From: Gordonia alkaliphila | Lineage (GTDB): Bacteria > Actinomycetota > Actinomycetes > Mycobacteriales > Mycobacteriaceae | NCBI RefSeq assembly: GCF_023017165.1 | Contig: NZ_JALKBW010000001.1 | Span: 310,001 to 374,000, forward strand | Reading direction: 5' to 3' | Length of the DNA: 64,000 nt | Shown: in pieces, positions 35,654 through 46,069 of the stretch | Numbering within the stretch: position 1 is the stretch's first letter | Layout of the letters: each line of letters begins with the position of its first letter | Notes under the pieces: model-generated | The model's database searches: none | Told to the model about the DNA's origin: nothing | What the model saw: the letters and a program-made list of their open reading frames with translations, nothing else | Translations under genes and position numbers: made by a program

Positions 35654-38600
35654 TTACAGCGCCCGCAGACTGACCGGATGCCACCGGTTCGGCTCCGACT
35701 GCGACATACGTCCGAGCTGCCGCGCGCGCTCCACACGGGCGTATGCGGCGCGGTACTCGACAGTTTGCTCAGCGATCTTGATCGACTTCGGGGCACCCAG
35801 CGGCGTGGGATCAGTGATGTCGTAACGGTGCCGGTAGAGAGCGACGGTGGCGGCGTGTGCCAGCCACTGCTCCCGCTGCCTGGGCTGCGCGGGAGGCTTA
35901 CCGAGACGCGCCAACCACGCGGCACCTGCCTCCTGCGCTTCACGCACGAGGTTCCGCGCGGCGGTCTCGATGAGGACCTGACGATCGGTGAGCGCGGTCT
36001 GCATGTCCTCGTTAATCGGTTCGGCAGGGATGGCGATGAGGCCGGCGACCGATCGGCTGCGTCCCCTCCCACGCGGGAGTTGGGTGGTGGCTTGGTCAAG
36101 CATGGCGGCGAGCTGTGCGGCGGAGTCAGCCTGGTCTTCGCCGGGCGTGAGCTTCGGTGCGAGGGCGTTGAGCGCGACAGCGGCGAGATGCCCGGCAGCT
36201 TCATATCGGGCGAGCGCTGTTTCGAGGCGTTCGTAGTAGGGGCTGGTGAACACGTCGTCGGCCACGTTCGCGGGGAACGGTGCGACGTCGAGCAGCGCGG
36301 CCCATCGGTCGGTCTGTGCTTCGCGGGCGAGCACGTCGTACTCGGCAAGCAGCGTGGACAGCGAGGCATGCCGGTCGACCTCGAGCTTCAGGGTTTCGGT
36401 AGCCGAGAGGTCGCCGTCGGTACGGGCGAGTACCTTGGCGAGCCGACCTGACACGGTCAGAGGCTCAGCTTGGTCGAGATGCGGTTCGACCTCGTGCGCG
36501 TCGGGCACGATCACGTAGGCGTGGTTGCGGTGCTTGCCTCGGGTCATGGCGACGTAGAACAACTCCCGCGACGATGCTTCGGGGTCAACGAGTGCGTGCG
36601 CGGTGTCGACGCTGGCTCCTTGGGCGCGGTGAACCGTGGAGGCATAGCCGAGTTCGAGTTCCTCGCGCACGTACTTCGCGGGCAGCACGAGGGCTTTGCC
36701 GTGGGGCTGGTCGCCGTGCCCCAACCGACGCACGGCGAGGGAGCCGTCGTCGTAACGGTGGGTGACTTGCCAGCGGTCGCCGTTCTTGACCCACGCTTTG
36801 CCGGTGGACAGGCGGCGGTCGTTGAGCCGGGTGACGACGAGATCGCCGATGCCTGCGGTGGTGCCGTCGTGCAGGCGGAGGCCGTCTGCCTCGACCTGTC
36901 CGGCTTCGATCAGATCGGCGCGGGCGCGTTCGTTGAGTTGGGCGACCATCTCGCCGGTGCCCGCGATCATCAATGTGCGCAGGCGCTCGTCGCGGTCGGT
37001 GCGCCATGCCTCGTAGATCGCATCGAGCAGGGTCTCGGCGTCGCCGTCGAGCAGTCTGCCGCGCTCCTGGTACTCGTCGAGCGCGTCTGTGTTTCCTTGC
37101 CGCAGGCCGAGGCTGGCGGTCTTCTCCCACTCGTTGGCGAAGCGGCGCACGTCGGTGAGCTCGGGAACCTGATCGCGATGGCGGACGAGCATCCCGAACG
37201 CCCCGCCCGTCTCGACGGCGCTCAACTGTGCCCAGTCGCCGATGAGGACGACCTTGGCTCCAACCTCGGCGGCGTGCTCAGCGATGCGATTGAGTGCGAG
37301 GGTTCCTGCGAGTGAGGACTCGTCCACTAGCACGAGTTGCCCGGCTTCGAGGTTCCAGCGCCCGTGGTGGTGTTCGTAGAGGAACTTCGCTGTGTTTTCC
37401 GCCCGGACACCGAGCGAGTCGCCGAGCACTTCGGCAGCGGCTGCTGATGGTGCGAGGCCGATCACCGAGTCGCGCCCGTGCGCGGCTGTCCAGGCGCGAT
37501 GGAGCGCGCGGAGCGCGGTGGTCTTGCCGGAACCGGCGGGGCCGACGAGCAGATCGAGCGTCAGCCCGGAGCGGGCGATGCGGCTGATGGCGACGGCCTG
37601 GTCGGGGTCGAGCCGGACGCCCCTGATCTTGCGTGAGGCGTGCCGCGCGACGAGCCTCGCCGTCAGTGCTGGCCCGCCGGTGCGCTGGCTGTGCGCGAGT
37701 AGGCGCTGCTCGGCGTCGAGGATGTCTTGGCTGGAGTATGCAATCTGATCAACCGGCTGGAACCTGTTGCCCTCGCCGTCGACGTAGTGGGCGGGTAGGG
37801 CGCGGTCGTAATCCGGGGTGAGCCGGAGCGATTCGGCCTCGGCGTGCGCGACGACCTGATCGAGCACGCGGAGACGGTCGTCGGTGGTTGCGAACCGGAC
37901 GCCCATGATCTGCCGCATCGTCTCGGCGTGCAGGTTCCATCGCCCCCAGGTTGCACGCCGATTCGCTACCTCCATCAGCACCACTGATGCGAGATCCTCG
38001 ATCTGCTCCAGCCCGAGATCGTCCGCGCGCAGTCGGGCTTCGGTTGCACCCTGGTCGAGCAGATGTTGCGCCCAAGTGGGTGCGTCCTCGCCGAGCACGA
38101 CCTCAGCTCGCGCACGCCAGTCGGCGGTGAGGTCGGCCAGAGAGTGCAGTTCCTTCTCGGGCCGCGTCTCCAAGGTCGCCTGCTGCCGGAGCTTCGCAAT
38201 CGTTGCCGCCGAAGGTTGCCGCCCGTGCTCAGCGACGTACTGCTCGATCAGCCGGTTCTTGACCTGCTCGATGCCCTCCGCACCGTCAACGCCTCCGGTC
38301 GTGCGACGCGAGAACTCCGCGATCAACGCCGCCGGAACGCCCTCGATCTCCCACCCGATGTTGCGGTCTTTGCCCCGGTCGACGGGCACCCACGTCACGC
38401 CGAGCAGCCGCGCGGTGTGGTCGGTGACAAAGGCGTTGTACGACTCCGAGAGAGCGACAGCGGCCTTGTGCAGTCGGCGAGAGTCAAGCGTGCGCCAGCG
38501 CCCGTCCTCGCCCTGCACCTTGTTCGACACAACCACATGAGTATGTAGTTGCGGGTCGGCTGCTCGGGAGTCGTAGTGGTCGAACGCCGTGGCGATCACG

Positions 38601-39208
38601 CCCACGATCGGCATCTGCGCGATACCGCCAGCACCGACGCGGGTTGCGGCGACGCGATCTTCCAACAACGCGATCGTGTCGCGCATCGCGGCGTGATGCG
38701 CCTGTGCAATCAGCGTCTGCGTGCCCGCGTCGGCCACGCCCCAGATCGCGCTGACCGACTTCGGTGGGGAGAACGTCAGGTCGAACCCGGCAACGGCGGT
38801 GCGCGGCTTCTTCGCAACTTCTTCCTCACGGATGCGCTGCACCGCCTCTGCCCGTGCCTCGCCTCGCAAGTCGGGATCGAGGCGTGCAACGCGGGCCGCA
38901 ATCCGCTCGCGTGGGGGTTGCAGCGAGGGGAACCTCTTGCCGAGCTTCTCGCCGGTGACCGGGTGGATGCCGTCACCAAGCAGTCGGGCCAGGTGTTCCT
39001 CGGTCACCGTGTCGCCCTCGGCCAACGCCGGGGTGCGCCCGTCGTCGAGGCTCATCAGGCCGGTGCCGACCCACGTTCCGGGCGGGCAGCCGGACTCGGT
39101 GTAGTACCGGGTCAGCGGGCTGCTCATCTCCCGGTCACCGTCACCGACGACGACCGATTTCAGCAGGTACTCGTAGCCCTTGCCGGACGACATGACCCGG
39201 ATGGTCAT
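35654..39208 (-). CDS. MobF (TrwC/TraA) conjugative relaxase-helicase
   Basis: About 1,184 residues. The N-terminal relaxase domain has RYYTESGCPPGTWVG, FDLTFSPPKSVSAIWG and the three-histidine metal site ending DPQLHTHVVV (about 220). Tyr pairs near residues 14-16 and 37-38 are candidates for the strand-cutting tyrosine. The helicase domain has Walker A GPAGSGKT (about 556-563), VLIGDWAQL, and AQGASVDTAHALV near the C-terminus. It would nick at oriT and unwind and pilot the transferred strand. Start ATG 39208; in-frame GTGs at 39211 and 39214 are closer to GGGGAGGGG. Confidence 0.95.
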   Translation of the reverse strand: MTIRVMSSGKGYEYLLKSVVVGDGDREMSSPLTRYYTESGCPPGTWVGTGLMSLDDGRTPALAEGDTVTEEHLARLLGDGIHPVTGEKLGKRFPSLQPPRERIAARVARLDPDLRGEARAEAVQRIREEEVAKKPRTAVAGFDLTFSPPKSVSAIWGVADAGTQTLIAQAHHAAMRDTIALLEDRVAATRVGAGGIAQMPIVGVIATAFDHYDSRAADPQLHTHVVVSNKVQGEDGRWRTLDSRRLHKAAVALSESYNAFVTDHTARLLGVTWVPVDRGKDRNIGWEIEGVPAALIAEFSRRTTGGVDGAEGIEQVKNRLIEQYVAEHGRQPSAATIAKLRQQATLETRPEKELHSLADLTADWRARAEVVLGEDAPTWAQHLLDQGATEARLRADDLGLEQIEDLASVVLMEVANRRATWGRWNLHAETMRQIMGVRFATTDDRLRVLDQVVAHAEAESLRLTPDYDRALPAHYVDGEGNRFQPVDQIAYSSQDILDAEQRLLAHSQRTGGPALTARLVARHASRKIRGVRLDPDQAVAISRIARSGLTLDLLVGPAGSGKTTALRALHRAWTAAHGRDSVIGLAPSAAAAEVLGDSLGVRAENTAKFLYEHHHGRWNLEAGQLVLVDESSLAGTLALNRIAEHAAEVGAKVVLIGDWAQLSAVETGGAFGMLVRHRDQVPELTDVRRFANEWEKTASLGLRQGNTDALDEYQERGRLLDGDAETLLDAIYEAWRTDRDERLRTLMIAGTGEMVAQLNERARADLIEAGQVEADGLRLHDGTTAGIGDLVVTRLNDRRLSTGKAWVKNGDRWQVTHRYDDGSLAVRRLGHGDQPHGKALVLPAKYVREELELGYASTVHRAQGASVDTAHALVDPEASSRELFYVAMTRGKHRNHAYVIVPDAHEVEPHLDQAEPLTVSGRLAKVLARTDGDLSATETLKLEVDRHASLSTLLAEYDVLAREAQTDRWAALLDVAPFPANVADDVFTSPYYERLETALARYEAAGHLAAVALNALAPKLTPGEDQADSAAQLAAMLDQATTQLPRGRGRSRSVAGLIAIPAEPINEDMQTALTDRQVLIETAARNLVREAQEAGAAWLARLGKPPAQPRQREQWLAHAATVALYRHRYDITDPTPLGAPKSIKIAEQTVEYRAAYARVERARQLGRMSQSEPNRWHPVSLRAL

Positions 39209-39220
39209 CACCACGACGGC

Positions 39221-39257
39221 CCCTCCCCGAGACCGTCACGGGAGGGCGATCTCGGGG
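39221..39257. other. Competing inverted repeats just upstream of the relaxase: candidate oriT or control site
   Basis: CCCCGAGA (39225-39232) pairs with TCTCGGGG (39250-39257). Overlapping it, CCCTCC (39221-39226) pairs with GGAGGG (39241-39246). Inverted repeats directly upstream of a MobF gene are typical of oriT, but no nic consensus is identified here. Confidence 0.35.
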
Positions 39258-39334
39258 GTCAGGTGCGCACGGTGCAAGCCTCTACGTCATGGGTTCCAGG
39301 CTTGGGGAGGCCAAATCGCCCGACGCGCGGGTGA

Positions 39335-39838
39335 TTAGAAGGTGCGGAGCCACGCGCGGATACGACCGCGCGCGTTGGTGTAGGGCGATGAGGTGTTGAA
39401 GGAGATCATGCGGCCCATCGTCCACTTTCCGTACCAGGGCTGTCCGTACAGTTCGGCATCGGAGTAGCCCTGGATCAGATCCACGATGGCATCCTTCGCG
39501 TCACGCAACTGCGCGCGCAGCTCGTCCCAGGTTTCCGCCTCGTATTCGGCGTAGTAGCGCTGTGCGAGCACTCCCAGTTCATTCCACTTGATACCGGGTG
39601 CGGGCAGCTCGTCGGGAAGCCCCTCTGCTCGACGCCGATGCCACGTGAGAACCTGCTGGTTCCAGCCAATGAGGTACGCGAGCAGGTCTGCCGGGCTCAT
39701 CATCGTGTTCTTGACGTGCCCATCGAGAACCAGCTCGCGCGCGGCGACCGGAGGCACTCTGTCGAGGTCTCGTTCGAGCTGCGCAAAGGTCTTGTCGATC
39801 GCTGCCCGCAGGTCAGCTTTCGTGGTGGGAACAGCCAT
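39335..39838 (-). CDS. ClbS/DfsB family four-helix bundle protein (DUF1706)
   Basis: 167 residues from the ATG at 39838 (MAVPTTKADLRAAIDKTFAQ). DGHVKNTMMSPADLLAYLIGW and the HRRRAEGLPDELP helix match the ClbS/DfsB family, whose founding member inactivates the genotoxin colibactin; many members have unknown targets. It lies between the relaxase and the drug-resistance cassette as ICE cargo, so a self-protection role is plausible but not shown. Confidence 0.85.
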   Translation of the reverse strand: MAVPTTKADLRAAIDKTFAQLERDLDRVPPVAARELVLDGHVKNTMMSPADLLAYLIGWNQQVLTWHRRRAEGLPDELPAPGIKWNELGVLAQRYYAEYEAETWDELRAQLRDAKDAIVDLIQGYSDAELYGQPWYGKWTMGRMISFNTSSPYTNARGRIRAWLRTF

Positions 39839-40103
39839 CGGAGCCTCGGTTCTATGCAGGCTGAGCTGCCACGCCCGCACTTCAGATCTCACCCCCGATC
39901 CTATCGAGCGCAGCGATGAGCACTCTCAGTGCCAGACGTGTGGAGGGCCTTAGGGGCGGCTGGGAGGACTGGTGGGTCCGGTGGGCCAGCGCGACATGGC
40001 GGTGTGCCTCGACGCGGTGCGAACAGCGGGCCGAGCCGCCCTCGATGCGTCAGCGAATAGCTTGCCCTGCGCGGGGCGAATGCGTGGCAACCGAAGGACA
40101 GGC

Positions 40104-40109
40104 TAGACT
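40104..40109 (+). promoter_or_regulatory. Candidate -10 box of the ABC-F/MFS operon
   Basis: TAGACT lies 7 bp before the leader-peptide ATG, so transcription would start at or very near that ATG and the leader would be leaderless. No good -35 is visible at 16-18 bp spacing, suggesting an activator. Confidence 0.4.
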
Positions 40110-40213
40110 GGCCTCATGCATTTGTACTTCCTGTGACGGCTGAGTTGGCTGACCGCGCTCGTTGAGTCTCTCCGAGCCTGCGGAGGCCACTCGTTCTGAC
40201 CCGTTTTCGGGTC
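40109..40213 (+). promoter_or_regulatory. Transcription attenuator before the ABC-F gene
   Basis: TGGCCTC (40109-40115) can pair with GAGGCCA (40183-40189). Alternatively CTCCG (40170-40174) pairs with CGGAG (40181-40185); the two are mutually exclusive. A final hairpin GACCCG-TTTT-CGGGTC (40198-40213) follows. Ribosome stalling in the leader would decide which fold forms. Confidence 0.5.
40116..40136 (+). CDS. Leader peptide MHLYFL of an attenuator
   Basis: ATG CAT TTG TAC TTC CTG TGA, six codons, 142 bp before the ABC-F start. Short leader peptides precede ABC-F, MFS and Erm resistance genes and stall on drug-bound ribosomes. Its start overlaps an arm of the downstream structure, as expected for attenuation. 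Confidence 0.55.
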   Translation: MHLYFL

Positions 40214-40278
40214 GCCGTCATTTCGCGTACCCATCTGCCGGTCTTGCCTGCTGATGGTGCGCTTGTCAAAGGACTCGC

Positions 40279-41934
40279 ATGCACACCGTTACTCATCGTC
40301 TTCCTGCGCGCTCTCGCGCGCAGCTCATCGCCTCCGACATCTCCGTGACGCGAGGTACCACCAGCGTTCTCCACCACGTCGACCTCACCCTCACCCCCGT
40401 CTCGCGCATCGCAGTGGTCGGGGAGAACGGACGAGGCAAATCGACCCTGCTGCATGTGCTCGCCGGTACGCTCACTCCCGACAGTGGCACGGTGCAGCGA
40501 ATCGGCACGATTGGCCTGGCGGAGCAGGAGATGGATGCCTCCGACCATCGCACTGTCGGACAGGCCGTCGCCGATGCGATCGCCGAACCCCTCGCCGCAT
40601 TGGCGAGGCTGGATGCTGCCAGCCACGCGCTCACTGATGGCACCGACGCCGCCGCCGCAGAGTATGCGGCGGCGCTGGAGCATGCTGAAGCGCTCGACGC
40701 CTGGGATGCTGAGCGGCGCGTTCAAGTCGCACTCGAAGCCCTCGACGCGGAGACCGACATGACCCGCCTGCTCGCTGAGCTGTCGGTCGGGCAGCGTTAC
40801 CGTGTGCGCCTGGCCTGCCTTCTCGGCGCCGACGACGACTTCCTGCTGCTCGATGAACCGACCAATCATCTCGACCGCAGCGGCCTCGAGTTCCTGACCG
40901 CCCAGATCCGATCCCGCAATGGCGGTGTCGTGGTCGTCAGTCACGACCGGGCACTCCTCTCAGACTTCGCCGAGACGATCGTCGACCTCGATCCGACACC
41001 AGACGATCGCCCGCGCGTCTATGGGAACGGCTACTCGGGATACCGCGACGGACGTCTGGCTGAGCGGGAGCGTTGGGAACAGGAGTATGACAAGCAGCAG
41101 GCCGAGCGTGCCCGGCTGCAAGACAGCCTCAGCGCGGCCCAGAACCGGCTCGTCTCGGGATGGCGTCCGGAGAAGGGCACGAACAAGCACGGGCGTGCCA
41201 CCAGAGCAGGCAGCCTCGTGCAGAGCGTTCACCGACGCCAAGAGGCACTCGAAACACACGCCATCACCGTTCCCGAACCACCCCAGGTATTCCGCTTCCC
41301 CGAACTGAGCACCCGCACCGGGGCAGCCCTGCTGAACGTCGAGAACGTCAGCGTGGCCGGGAGACTTCGTGGTCCGGTGTCGTTCTCGCTGTCGCATCGC
41401 GGGCGACTCATCGTGACCGGCCCGAACGGAACCGGCAAATCCACCCTGCTCAGAGTCGCCAGCGGCGAGCTGGAGCCAGATACCGGCGTGGTGCGTAAGC
41501 CCAGCGGCATACGTCTCGGGTATCTCCGGCAGGAGTCTGATCTACCGACCGACCGGCGAGCGAGCGAGGTCTACAGAACGCGACTCGATGCGCTCGTCGC
41601 CGACGGGATAGTGCCGCCTTCGGAGGGAGTCGGAGTCTCACAACTCGGCCTCTTGAAGCCGAGAGAACTGAGCAAACGGGTGGGTGAACTGTCGATGGGA
41701 CAGCAACGCCGACTCGATCTGGCCCTCGTGCTCGCCATGCGCCCCCATGTGCTGCTCTTGGACGAACCGACAAACCATCTCTCAATTGCGCTCGTCGACG
41801 AACTCACGGAAGCACTGGGCGCAACCCAGGCGGCTGTCATCCTGTCTTCTCACGATCGCCAACTCATTCGCGACATGGCCGGCTGGCCGAGCATCGACAT
41901 TTCCACAATGGCCGAAAGCGGGGTGCGCGCGTGA
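40279..41934 (+). CDS. ABC-F type probable ribosomal protection protein
   Basis: 551 residues. Cassette 1: [42 protein letters not shown]. The linker (about 255-345) is long and Arg/Gln-rich with [18 protein letters not shown], the interdomain arm that reaches toward the drug site. Cassette 2: [41 protein letters not shown]. The leader peptide, attenuator and coupled MFS exporter point to antibiotic resistance (macrolide, lincosamide or similar). It overlaps the MFS gene by GTGA. Confidence 0.9.
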   Translation: MHTVTHRLPARSRAQLIASDISVTRGTTSVLHHVDLTLTPVSRIAVVGENGRGKSTLLHVLAGTLTPDSGTVQRIGTIGLAEQEMDASDHRTVGQAVADAIAEPLAALARLDAASHALTDGTDAAAAEYAAALEHAEALDAWDAERRVQVALEALDAETDMTRLLAELSVGQRYRVRLACLLGADDDFLLLDEPTNHLDRSGLEFLTAQIRSRNGGVVVVSHDRALLSDFAETIVDLDPTPDDRPRVYGNGYSGYRDGRLAERERWEQEYDKQQAERARLQDSLSAAQNRLVSGWRPEKGTNKHGRATRAGSLVQSVHRRQEALETHAITVPEPPQVFRFPELSTRTGAALLNVENVSVAGRLRGPVSFSLSHRGRLIVTGPNGTGKSTLLRVASGELEPDTGVVRKPSGIRLGYLRQESDLPTDRRASEVYRTRLDALVADGIVPPSEGVGVSQLGLLKPRELSKRVGELSMGQQRRLDLALVLAMRPHVLLLDEPTNHLSIALVDELTEALGATQAAVILSSHDRQLIRDMAGWPSIDISTMAESGVRA

Positions 41935-43199
41935 CCGAGAAGAAGCTGAATCTGAAGCGCTCCATCCAACCGCTTGCGACCCGCGACTATCGCTTGCTGT
42001 TCGCCGCGGTCGGTATTGAGGTTTTCGGCACCGGCGTGTGGACGATCGTGATGGTCTTCCAAGTCATCGCACTCAATGACAGTCCGCTCGCGCTGTCGGC
42101 GGTGGCGACGGGGATGAGTCTGGGTCTGTTCGCGTTCTCGATCTTCGGTGGCGTGGTCGCCGACCGATTCTCCAAACGCTGCATCATCATCACCGTGCAG
42201 GGCTGCACCGCCGGGATGATGTCCACGGTCGCCGTGCTGTCCCTCACCGGAACCATCGATCTCTGGCACGTCGCCATCGCATCGTTCGCAATGGGCGCTG
42301 GCAGCGCATTCTTCTACCCGGCATACAGCTCCTACTTGCCCCAGGTGCTTCCACCTGAGCAACTCCTTGCCGCGAATGGTCTTGAAGGTGCACTCCGACC
42401 AACACTTGGGCAGGGTCTCGGGCCAGCGCTTGGCGGGATCGTCGTCGGCATGTTCTTCCCAGCGATCGGCGCGGTGATCGTGGCCGTCTCGTACACAGTC
42501 GCATTCATCATCACCTTGTTCCTGAGCCACCGCGAGGGACTGACCAATTCCGCAGCGCCGGAGGGTCGCACCAGCCTATGGGGCGACCTTCGCGCGGGCG
42601 TGAGCTATGTGGTCGGTACGCGCTGGCTGCTTTGGACGCTGATTTTCGGATCTTCGCTCGCACTCATCATCCAAGGCCCGATAGAAGTGCTGCTGCCTTT
42701 CCTCACCCGTGCTCGATTCGATGACGCCGAGGCGACGTTTGGCTTCCTGCTGGCCGCATACGGGATCGGCGGAGCAGCCGGTTCCTTGGCCGTGTCGTCA
42801 CTAAGGCTCCCGCGTCGCTACCTCACGTTCATGATCGCTTGTTGGGGCGGCGGAACCGTGCCCCTCGTGGCAATCGGAATAGCCGACGATCTGATCGTGA
42901 TGCTCGCGGCCTTGTTCATTGTCGGAGCCGCCACCGGGGCTGGGGTCGTGATCTGGGGAACCCTGCTGCAACGCCTCGTTCCGCTCGACATGATCGGTCG
43001 TGTCGCCAGTCTTGACTTCTTTGTCTCAATCGCATTCATGCCAGTTTCCATCGCTATCGCTGGCCCACTTTCCTTGCTCCTCCCCGTTCCCGTGATTTTC
43101 GTGGTAGCAGGAATGATTCCCCCTCTCCTAGCCCTGATCGCGCTGACAGCAGGACGCATGAGACAGGCCGAAACGGAGCATCCACTGGACGCCCCGTAG
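41931..43199 (+). CDS. MFS drug exporter (Mef/EntS-like)
   Basis: 422 residues from a GTG overlapping the ABC-F stop. Twelve membrane segments with the MFS loop [14 protein letters not shown] and the [14 protein letters not shown] region typical of Mef macrolide exporters and EntS. Pairing of an ABC-F protein with a Mef-like MFS echoes the mef-msr macrolide modules of streptococci, in reverse gene order. The substrate remains an inference. Confidence 0.88.
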   Translation: MTEKKLNLKRSIQPLATRDYRLLFAAVGIEVFGTGVWTIVMVFQVIALNDSPLALSAVATGMSLGLFAFSIFGGVVADRFSKRCIIITVQGCTAGMMSTVAVLSLTGTIDLWHVAIASFAMGAGSAFFYPAYSSYLPQVLPPEQLLAANGLEGALRPTLGQGLGPALGGIVVGMFFPAIGAVIVAVSYTVAFIITLFLSHREGLTNSAAPEGRTSLWGDLRAGVSYVVGTRWLLWTLIFGSSLALIIQGPIEVLLPFLTRARFDDAEATFGFLLAAYGIGGAAGSLAVSSLRLPRRYLTFMIACWGGGTVPLVAIGIADDLIVMLAALFIVGAATGAGVVIWGTLLQRLVPLDMIGRVASLDFFVSIAFMPVSIAIAGPLSLLLPVPVIFVVAGMIPPLLALIALTAGRMRQAETEHPLDAP

Positions 43200-43244
43200 A
43201 ACACGAAACTGACCGAGGCCGATCTCCGCCAACAGTACGCAAAC

Positions 43245-44186
43245 GTGAGCGCATCAGAATCTCGACGAGCGAGTTCGTCCGACCCTGAGGCCGGAACGTA
43301 CGCGCCTGTGATAGCACGCACTCGCACAGTGCATCGTCCGGTCGGCCCGATGGCGTATGACTGCGTGAAGATCATCGTCGTCCGCGACGGCTCGGCGTTC
43401 CTATTCAGCGAGTTTGGGCAACTTCCAGTCAAGTCCGGCGACGTGATTCTACTCGGAGCAAACGTCTTGGCGGGATCGGAGCCGGAAGGGCACATCACCG
43501 TCACCACGATCTATATCGACACCGACTATGTGCTTGACCAAGTGCGTTGGCAATACGCCGCATTTCTTGAAGACCGACTTGATGCGCAAGGGTTTGTGGA
43601 AAGGATCTACACAGAGCCTGCTCAGATCCTCCGACTGGGTGAGGATCGGGCTGGAATGCTGATGCCCTGGCTGGATGAGATGGTCGCGCTCAGCCTGAAG
43701 AGAGACTTTGCGCGTGACTATCTGCGCATGCAAGCGTTGTGGTTTCAGATTGCCTACGTGATCGCTCCGTTCATCAAGGTTTCGCCAGTTCGCGTTTCAC
43801 CCTCGCAGCGTGCTCATATCCGGCCCACGCTCCCCAGAGACCGCCGCTTCGCACCCTTACGCGTCGAGGCTCGCCAAGCCGCTGCCTTGCTGCGAGAGCA
43901 CCCGGCAAGGGTTTGGACGCTGGAGAAGCTTGCCGCCGAGGTCCACCTGTCACCATCACGGTTGTCGAGCGTGTTCGTGGAGGCCTACGGCAAGACACCG
44001 CTGACCTTCCTGACCATGGTCCGCGCCGAGCACCTCGCCATGCTCTTGCGGGAGACTGATCTGACGGTCGGTGCCGCTATGCAGCGGGTCGGCTGGCGCT
44101 CCCGTTCGCACGGCACGCGGCTGTTCCGCGAGTACGTCGGTGTCACCCCTGGCTATTACCGCACGATGGGTGCGCAGCCCGTCTGA
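43245..44186 (+). CDS. AraC-family transcriptional regulator
   Basis: 313 residues from a GTG. The N-terminal half is a cupin-like sensor (LPVKSGDVILLGANVLAGSE). The C-terminal 100 residues form two HTHs: WTLEKLAAEVHLSPSRLSSV and the second helix ending FREYVGVTPGYYR. It lies 45 bp after the MFS gene on the same strand and probably regulates the cassette. The 231 bp that follow (44,187-44,417) hold no gene I can support apart from the AGGAGG site of the next one. Confidence 0.9.
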   Translation: MSASESRRASSSDPEAGTYAPVIARTRTVHRPVGPMAYDCVKIIVVRDGSAFLFSEFGQLPVKSGDVILLGANVLAGSEPEGHITVTTIYIDTDYVLDQVRWQYAAFLEDRLDAQGFVERIYTEPAQILRLGEDRAGMLMPWLDEMVALSLKRDFARDYLRMQALWFQIAYVIAPFIKVSPVRVSPSQRAHIRPTLPRDRRFAPLRVEARQAAALLREHPARVWTLEKLAAEVHLSPSRLSSVFVEAYGKTPLTFLTMVRAEHLAMLLRETDLTVGAAMQRVGWRSRSHGTRLFREYVGVTPGYYRTMGAQPV

Positions 44187-44417
44187 TGGTGTGCCGGATC
44201 TGCCTACTCTGTGCCGCTTTCTTCAGATCATCTGTCTCCAGTCGCCCCCGGCATGAATCGGGCTGGTAGGCCGGTAAGGACTCGTCGGGTTCCTCGAGAA
44301 GCCTGATGGTCACTGTCTCGTCTCCTTGTCCATCTCGTCCTCCTGGTCCTCCCGACGTACCTCACGGTCGTACGGCTACTCGCTGATGAGTGGCCTCGGA
44401 CGGAAGGAGGTCAGACG

Positions 44418-45389
44418 ATGGCTGAGGTACACGACGCCGATGCGGCGCTGGATGTGATTGCGCGCCGAGACTCGGCGGTCGCTGTGATCTTCTCCTGGCT
44501 CGGCGAAGGCGTGCCGCTACCTCTCGCCGCGCGCGAGCTGGCACAGCTCGGTGTGCCGGTGTTCCCGTGCGTGCCGGGCGGGAAACGCCCGATAACCCCC
44601 CGTGGCTTCCACGAGGCGACCACCGATACGGCTCAGGTGGTGTTGTGGTGGCGGCAGCGACCGGCTGCGAACCTTGCCATCCCGACCGGTGCGGCTTCGG
44701 GGCTGGTCGTCGTCGACATCGACGTGCACAAAGTCGATGGGTACGTCGCGGCTAGAAACGCGGCGCGCTCGGAGGTGCTGCCGGAACCGTTGGCGGTCGT
44801 CACGACGCCGACCGGCGGCAGGCATCTGTACTTCCCCGCAGTTGCGGAGCATGAGCAGCGGTCGTGGCAGGTAGGCCGGGCGGGTGTCGACTTTCGGGGC
44901 GATGGCGGCTACATCATCGTGCCGCCCTCGCAGCGCATGATTGACGGCCGTCGGATGCAGTACCGGGTGGAGAGCGTGGCCGCTGGCCCGGTCGTGCGCC
45001 TGGACGCGCAGCGGCTGCGCCACTTCCTCGATCCGCGCCCGAAGTACACCCCAGCGCCCGCGCCGCCGGGTGGCTGTCCGCTGGATGTTGCCCGGCTTGC
45101 CTCATACGTCGCGAACCGGCCCGAGGGCGAACGCAACCTCGGGCTGTTCAAAGCCGCATGCCGCATGGCCGAGCACGGTCACTCACCCAGCGAAGCACTC
45201 GATGCGCTCGGCTTGGCCGCGAGCCAGTCCGGGCTGGGCGAGCACGAGATCGTCCGGACGGTCGGTTCGGCGTATCGCCACGTCAGCACCTACGGGCCGC
45301 GTCGTCGCGCTCCAGCACGCCAGACGGGGGCAGGGTTCGGCGATGACGGGCTTCGCGTTGCGGCCTCGGCGAGTGGTCGGGGGCTGTGA
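44418..45389 (+). CDS. Bifunctional DNA primase/polymerase (prim-pol) domain protein
   Basis: 323 residues with a GGAGG site upstream. VPVFPCVPGGKRPITPRGF and LAIPTGAASGLVVVDIDVH carry the acidic catalytic pair of the archaeo-eukaryotic primase-like fold, with TPTGGRHLYFP and VDFRGDGGYIIVPPS following. No helicase domain is attached. It may prime element replication after transfer. Its stop overlaps the DUF2637 start (ATGA-type TGATG). Confidence 0.9.
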   Translation: MAEVHDADAALDVIARRDSAVAVIFSWLGEGVPLPLAARELAQLGVPVFPCVPGGKRPITPRGFHEATTDTAQVVLWWRQRPAANLAIPTGAASGLVVVDIDVHKVDGYVAARNAARSEVLPEPLAVVTTPTGGRHLYFPAVAEHEQRSWQVGRAGVDFRGDGGYIIVPPSQRMIDGRRMQYRVESVAAGPVVRLDAQRLRHFLDPRPKYTPAPAPPGGCPLDVARLASYVANRPEGERNLGLFKAACRMAEHGHSPSEALDALGLAASQSGLGEHEIVRTVGSAYRHVSTYGPRRRAPARQTGAGFGDDGLRVAASASGRGL

Positions 45390-46069
45390 TGAGCGTGCGG
45401 AGACTTGCGTGGGGTTGGGCGGTGGTGACTGCTGCGACGGGCACGGTCTTGATCGGTATCGGTGCGTTCTGGCTCTCATTCATGGCACTGGCCGACCTCG
45501 CGGCCCGGTCTGGTATCGCTTCGGGGCAGGCGTGGATCTGGCCGCTGTTGGTCGACGGGCTGATCGTGGTCTCGACGATCGCGGTCGTCGCGCTCGATGG
45601 TCGCCGAGGTGCCTGGTATCCGTGGGCGCTGCTGATCTGCGGGGCGCTCGTGTCTGTGGCCGCGAACGCGCTGCACGCGGTCGTTGCTGCCGACGCTAGC
45701 GTGCCCGCCCTGCTCGCCGCGACGGTCGCGGCGGTGCCGCCACTGGTGCTACTGGCCAGCACGCACCTCACCGTCGTCCTCACACGCTCGGCCACCGTTC
45801 CGCGAAGCAGCACGGCTCAGATACTCGGCGAGCTACCAGCCGTAGCCGAGGCACACCCAGCACCCGAGTCCGAAGCCGAACCCGACGCTGAGCCGGAGGC
45901 CGAGCTGGTGCTTGGTCGGCGTGAGCGCGCCATGCAGCTTCGGGAGGCCGGCTGGTCGAACAAGGCGATCGCCGATGAGTTGCAAGTGCATCCCTCGACC
46001 GTGGGCCGTTGGTTTACCCCGCCGGTCGAGGAACCGGAAATCACCACAGGAATGGAGACAACATCATGA
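45389..46069 (+). CDS. DUF2637 membrane protein with C-terminal HTH
   Basis: 226-227 residues (ATG 45389, or GTG 45386). Four hydrophobic segments form the DUF2637 domain (WLSFMALADLAARSG, GQAWIWPLLVDGLIVVSTIA). An acidic linker leads to an HTH (LREAGWSNKAIADELQVHPS). DUF2637 proteins are common on actinobacterial conjugative elements and plasmids and may aid transfer or segregation. It overlaps the next gene by ATGA. Confidence 0.87.
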   Translation: MSVRRLAWGWAVVTAATGTVLIGIGAFWLSFMALADLAARSGIASGQAWIWPLLVDGLIVVSTIAVVALDGRRGAWYPWALLICGALVSVAANALHAVVAADASVPALLAATVAAVPPLVLLASTHLTVVLTRSATVPRSSTAQILGELPAVAEAHPAPESEAEPDAEPEAELVLGRRERAMQLREAGWSNKAIADELQVHPSTVGRWFTPPVEEPEITTGMETTS

